Origin: Prinia subflava
Lineage: Eukaryota; Chordata; Aves; Passeriformes; Cisticolidae
DNA length: 64,000 nt
Reading direction: 5' to 3'
Assembly: GCF_021018805.1 (NCBI RefSeq)
Contig: NC_086248.1
Span: forward strand, 54,193,485-54,257,484
Shown: one piece after another, positions 62,314 to 64,000 of the stretch
How positions within the stretch are numbered: the stretch's first letter is position 1
Layout: every line of letters begins with the position of its first letter
Made by a program: the position numbers and the translations under genes
Notes under the pieces: model-generated
Seen by the model: only the letters and a program-made list of their open reading frames with translations
What the model was told of the DNA's origin: nothing
The model's database searches: none

Positions 62314-64000
62314 GCCTTTTATTTCACTGATTTTGAAAGTCCGGTGTTGTATGAGTATTGGTCTAAATCTAGTTTAATGCAGTAATATAATTTTGGTTTT
62401 GAAGGTGTGTTCTCTTGGATTAGGCCTGACATCCAAGCCCTTATTAAAGTTAAATCCATTGTTGTGTACATTTTACTACCAAATATCTGAGCAAGGGGTA
62501 TGTCTTATTTCAGTAATGCAGTTAGTGCATAATTATTTATTCATTTGCTAAATTTTATGTCTTCAAAGTTGCGTTTTAAATATAAATACAAAGTGGAACG
62601 ATTTGAAGGTCATCCTTTGGAGTGGTCACCGACCAGCTACTTTCCTTGGACTCTTCGGAGGACTTCTTTCAGTTGCCTACTCGTAACCACATAGTGCCAT
62701 ATCAGATGCCCCAGTTCATATTTAGGCACTCTAATCAAAACTGAGTCTCTTCTTAACTGACAGAAAGGCATTTTACTGCTTAATGAGATAAGGGATTGTA
62801 ATCAGCACCCTGTTTAATGGAGATAGCTTCTAATCTCCTGAAGTTACATTTGGCAGATGTGTAGAAGAAATGAGGCAGCCTCCGGTGCAGTGGACTAAGT
62901 GCTAAACTTTTACAGGCAGAGTTACAAGAGGCATTGGAGAGGCAGAGTGTGAATCTTGGTGCAGTAACTGAAGAACAAAATGGAATATAAATCTGTATAA
63001 GAAGGAGATATTCTCCAAGGACATTAGCAGGAGAGATCCTGACAGCTTGCCTTGGGAAAGCATTGGCAGCACATTCACTAAGTGCAGGAAGAGAAAGACT
63101 TGTAAAGTTTGATCTCCATATGAAGAGATGCAAGCTTTCCTCATCTCTATTCTTTATAATATTTGTAGAAATGTTGTTTGTTTTCAGTGCTGTAAGTATT
63201 TGTGGTTTACTATCACTCATCTTGGCTTAAAAGTAATTTTAGTAGGACAAGCATATAACATCAAAATGTGCATTACACAGGGTAATACTGGATGCTTCCT
63301 CCTACCCCCCAGCTCTTTTGCTGTTGAGCAGGGGCATTTGTTCAGAGGAAAGGAACCATCTTTTCTGTTTTGGTTAACCCTCTATTAGGGTGTTGTAAAT
63401 AGTCTTGTCTGCTCTCTAGTTTTATTCTTAAGAGCGTGTAACATAATAGTACAGTTAACAGTTAACAGTGAACAATTACGAAAAGCCCCAAAAACTTACC
63501 TGCCAGAAACTTCCTGGATTAGAACCAAGATAGCTGTGATTTCTCTCTCCTATGCTTGTTATTTCTTAGGGAGTCTGCCACTTTTCTTGAACGCGTAGAT
63601 TCCACCTCCAAAGCTTGGAAGAAATGTTTGATGCATTAATGTAAAGAAGACAGGTGGGAGAGACAATGGAAATTCTGTGGAACTTCCTTGACATTTTTAG
63701 ACAGCTATTCTTGTCTGAACCACACATGCCTTTGTCACCAGCAAGGCAAACTTTTATGCCCTGTTCTCTTTGGTGTTGATGGTCTCAGATGACAGTCCTT
63801 GAAGCAGAACTCTGAATCTTTGAGTGATACAAAGAAAAATGTGAAAGTAGAGGGATCTCATGAATGCCCAATTTCTGTATTGCAGTTATATTTAAAATTC
63901 AATGAAAAGTACGTTTTACACCAGATGACATGCAGCACATGGATTGACCTCTGAATTCCTTTGCTTGTGAATGAACTTTTACGTGAAATATGCAGAGGAA

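Larger units (their letters stand above)
27749..64000 (+). other. LAMA2: LAMA2 intron 12, at least 36 kb, no exon recognised
   Basis: The intron starts GTAAGT and does not end within the window. I looked for the rest of the L4 domain (a Gly-Gly-Gln/Phe-Leu then Thr-hydrophobic-Ser-Tyr-Asp block after an AG) and saw nothing convincing. The content is AT-rich intron with interspersed CR1 fragments (38328-38698, 44601-44800, 47335-47410, 56030-56138, 62225-62313), two solo LTRs (48316-49082, 57645-59012), a (TTGG)9 microsatellite, C12 and A-rich tracts, a 38-bp tandem duplication and hairpins. Blocks 27749-34440, 34470-38320, 38700-43700 and 49090-52770 hold no feature I can support beyond the listed repeats. 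The absence of an exon depends on reading by eye. Confidence 0.75.

Noticed and set aside
62780..63220. Open frame of 146 codons on the minus strand, among the longest in the window
   Set aside because: It has no recognisable domain, low-complexity Ser/Leu/Asn content, no splice or promoter context, and overlapping frames on both strands. A frame of this length is expected by chance in 64 kb.
1..64000. CRISPR arrays, operons, tRNA or rRNA genes
   Set aside because: No regularly spaced repeats, no prokaryotic gene packing, and no cloverleaf or rRNA-like stretch was noticed on either strand.

Overview
The window is vertebrate nuclear DNA, almost certainly from a bird. It carries short, widely spaced exons with canonical AG/GT splice sites, many decayed CR1 LINE pieces ending in the bird-typical ATTCTATGAT-like tail, and three long terminal repeats of avian endogenous-retrovirus type. 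The LTR start/end style suggests a neoavian species, possibly a songbird; that last step is inference from remembered consensus sequences. Nothing looks prokaryotic: there are no operons, CRISPR arrays or plasmid features.

The only gene I can support is a laminin alpha chain on the + strand, best identified as LAMA2 (laminin alpha-2, merosin). Eight consecutive internal exons lie at 5666-5845, 7947-8036, 10206-10323, 12015-12193, 13875-13974, 22276-22436, 26038-26178 and 27575-27748. They total 1143 nt, or 381 codons, in one continuous reading frame with no stop. They encode the C-terminal end of the laminin N-terminal (LN) domain, the first LE (laminin EGF-like) repeats, and the start of the first L4 (laminin IV) domain. 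Exon sizes and phases (180, 90, 118, 179, 100, 161, 141, 174 nt) agree with what I recall for human LAMA2 exons 5-12. The gene is open at both ends: the signal peptide and first exons lie upstream of base 1, and everything after the first part of L4 lies beyond base 64000.

Layout: 1-5665 is the end of an upstream intron with two CR1-derived segments. 5666-13974 holds five exons separated by introns of 1.7-2.2 kb. 13975-22275 is an 8.3-kb intron containing one ERVL-like LTR and a very old CR1 copy that still shows reverse-transcriptase remnants. 22276-27748 holds the last three exons. 27749-64000 is more than 36 kb of intron without a recognisable exon. It contains several CR1 tails, a second LTR of the same family as the first, a 1368-bp solo LTR with a 5-bp target-site duplication, a (TTGG)n microsatellite, homopolymer tracts, two short tandem duplications and a few unusually good inverted repeats.

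I found no convincing undescribed biological system. The observations most worth a second look are the antisense orientation of all three LTRs relative to LAMA2, the near-zero-loop hairpins in introns (52771-52799, 60177-60214, 3253-3282), the very long exon-free intron 12, and a few lineage-specific substitutions in otherwise strongly conserved laminin motifs.
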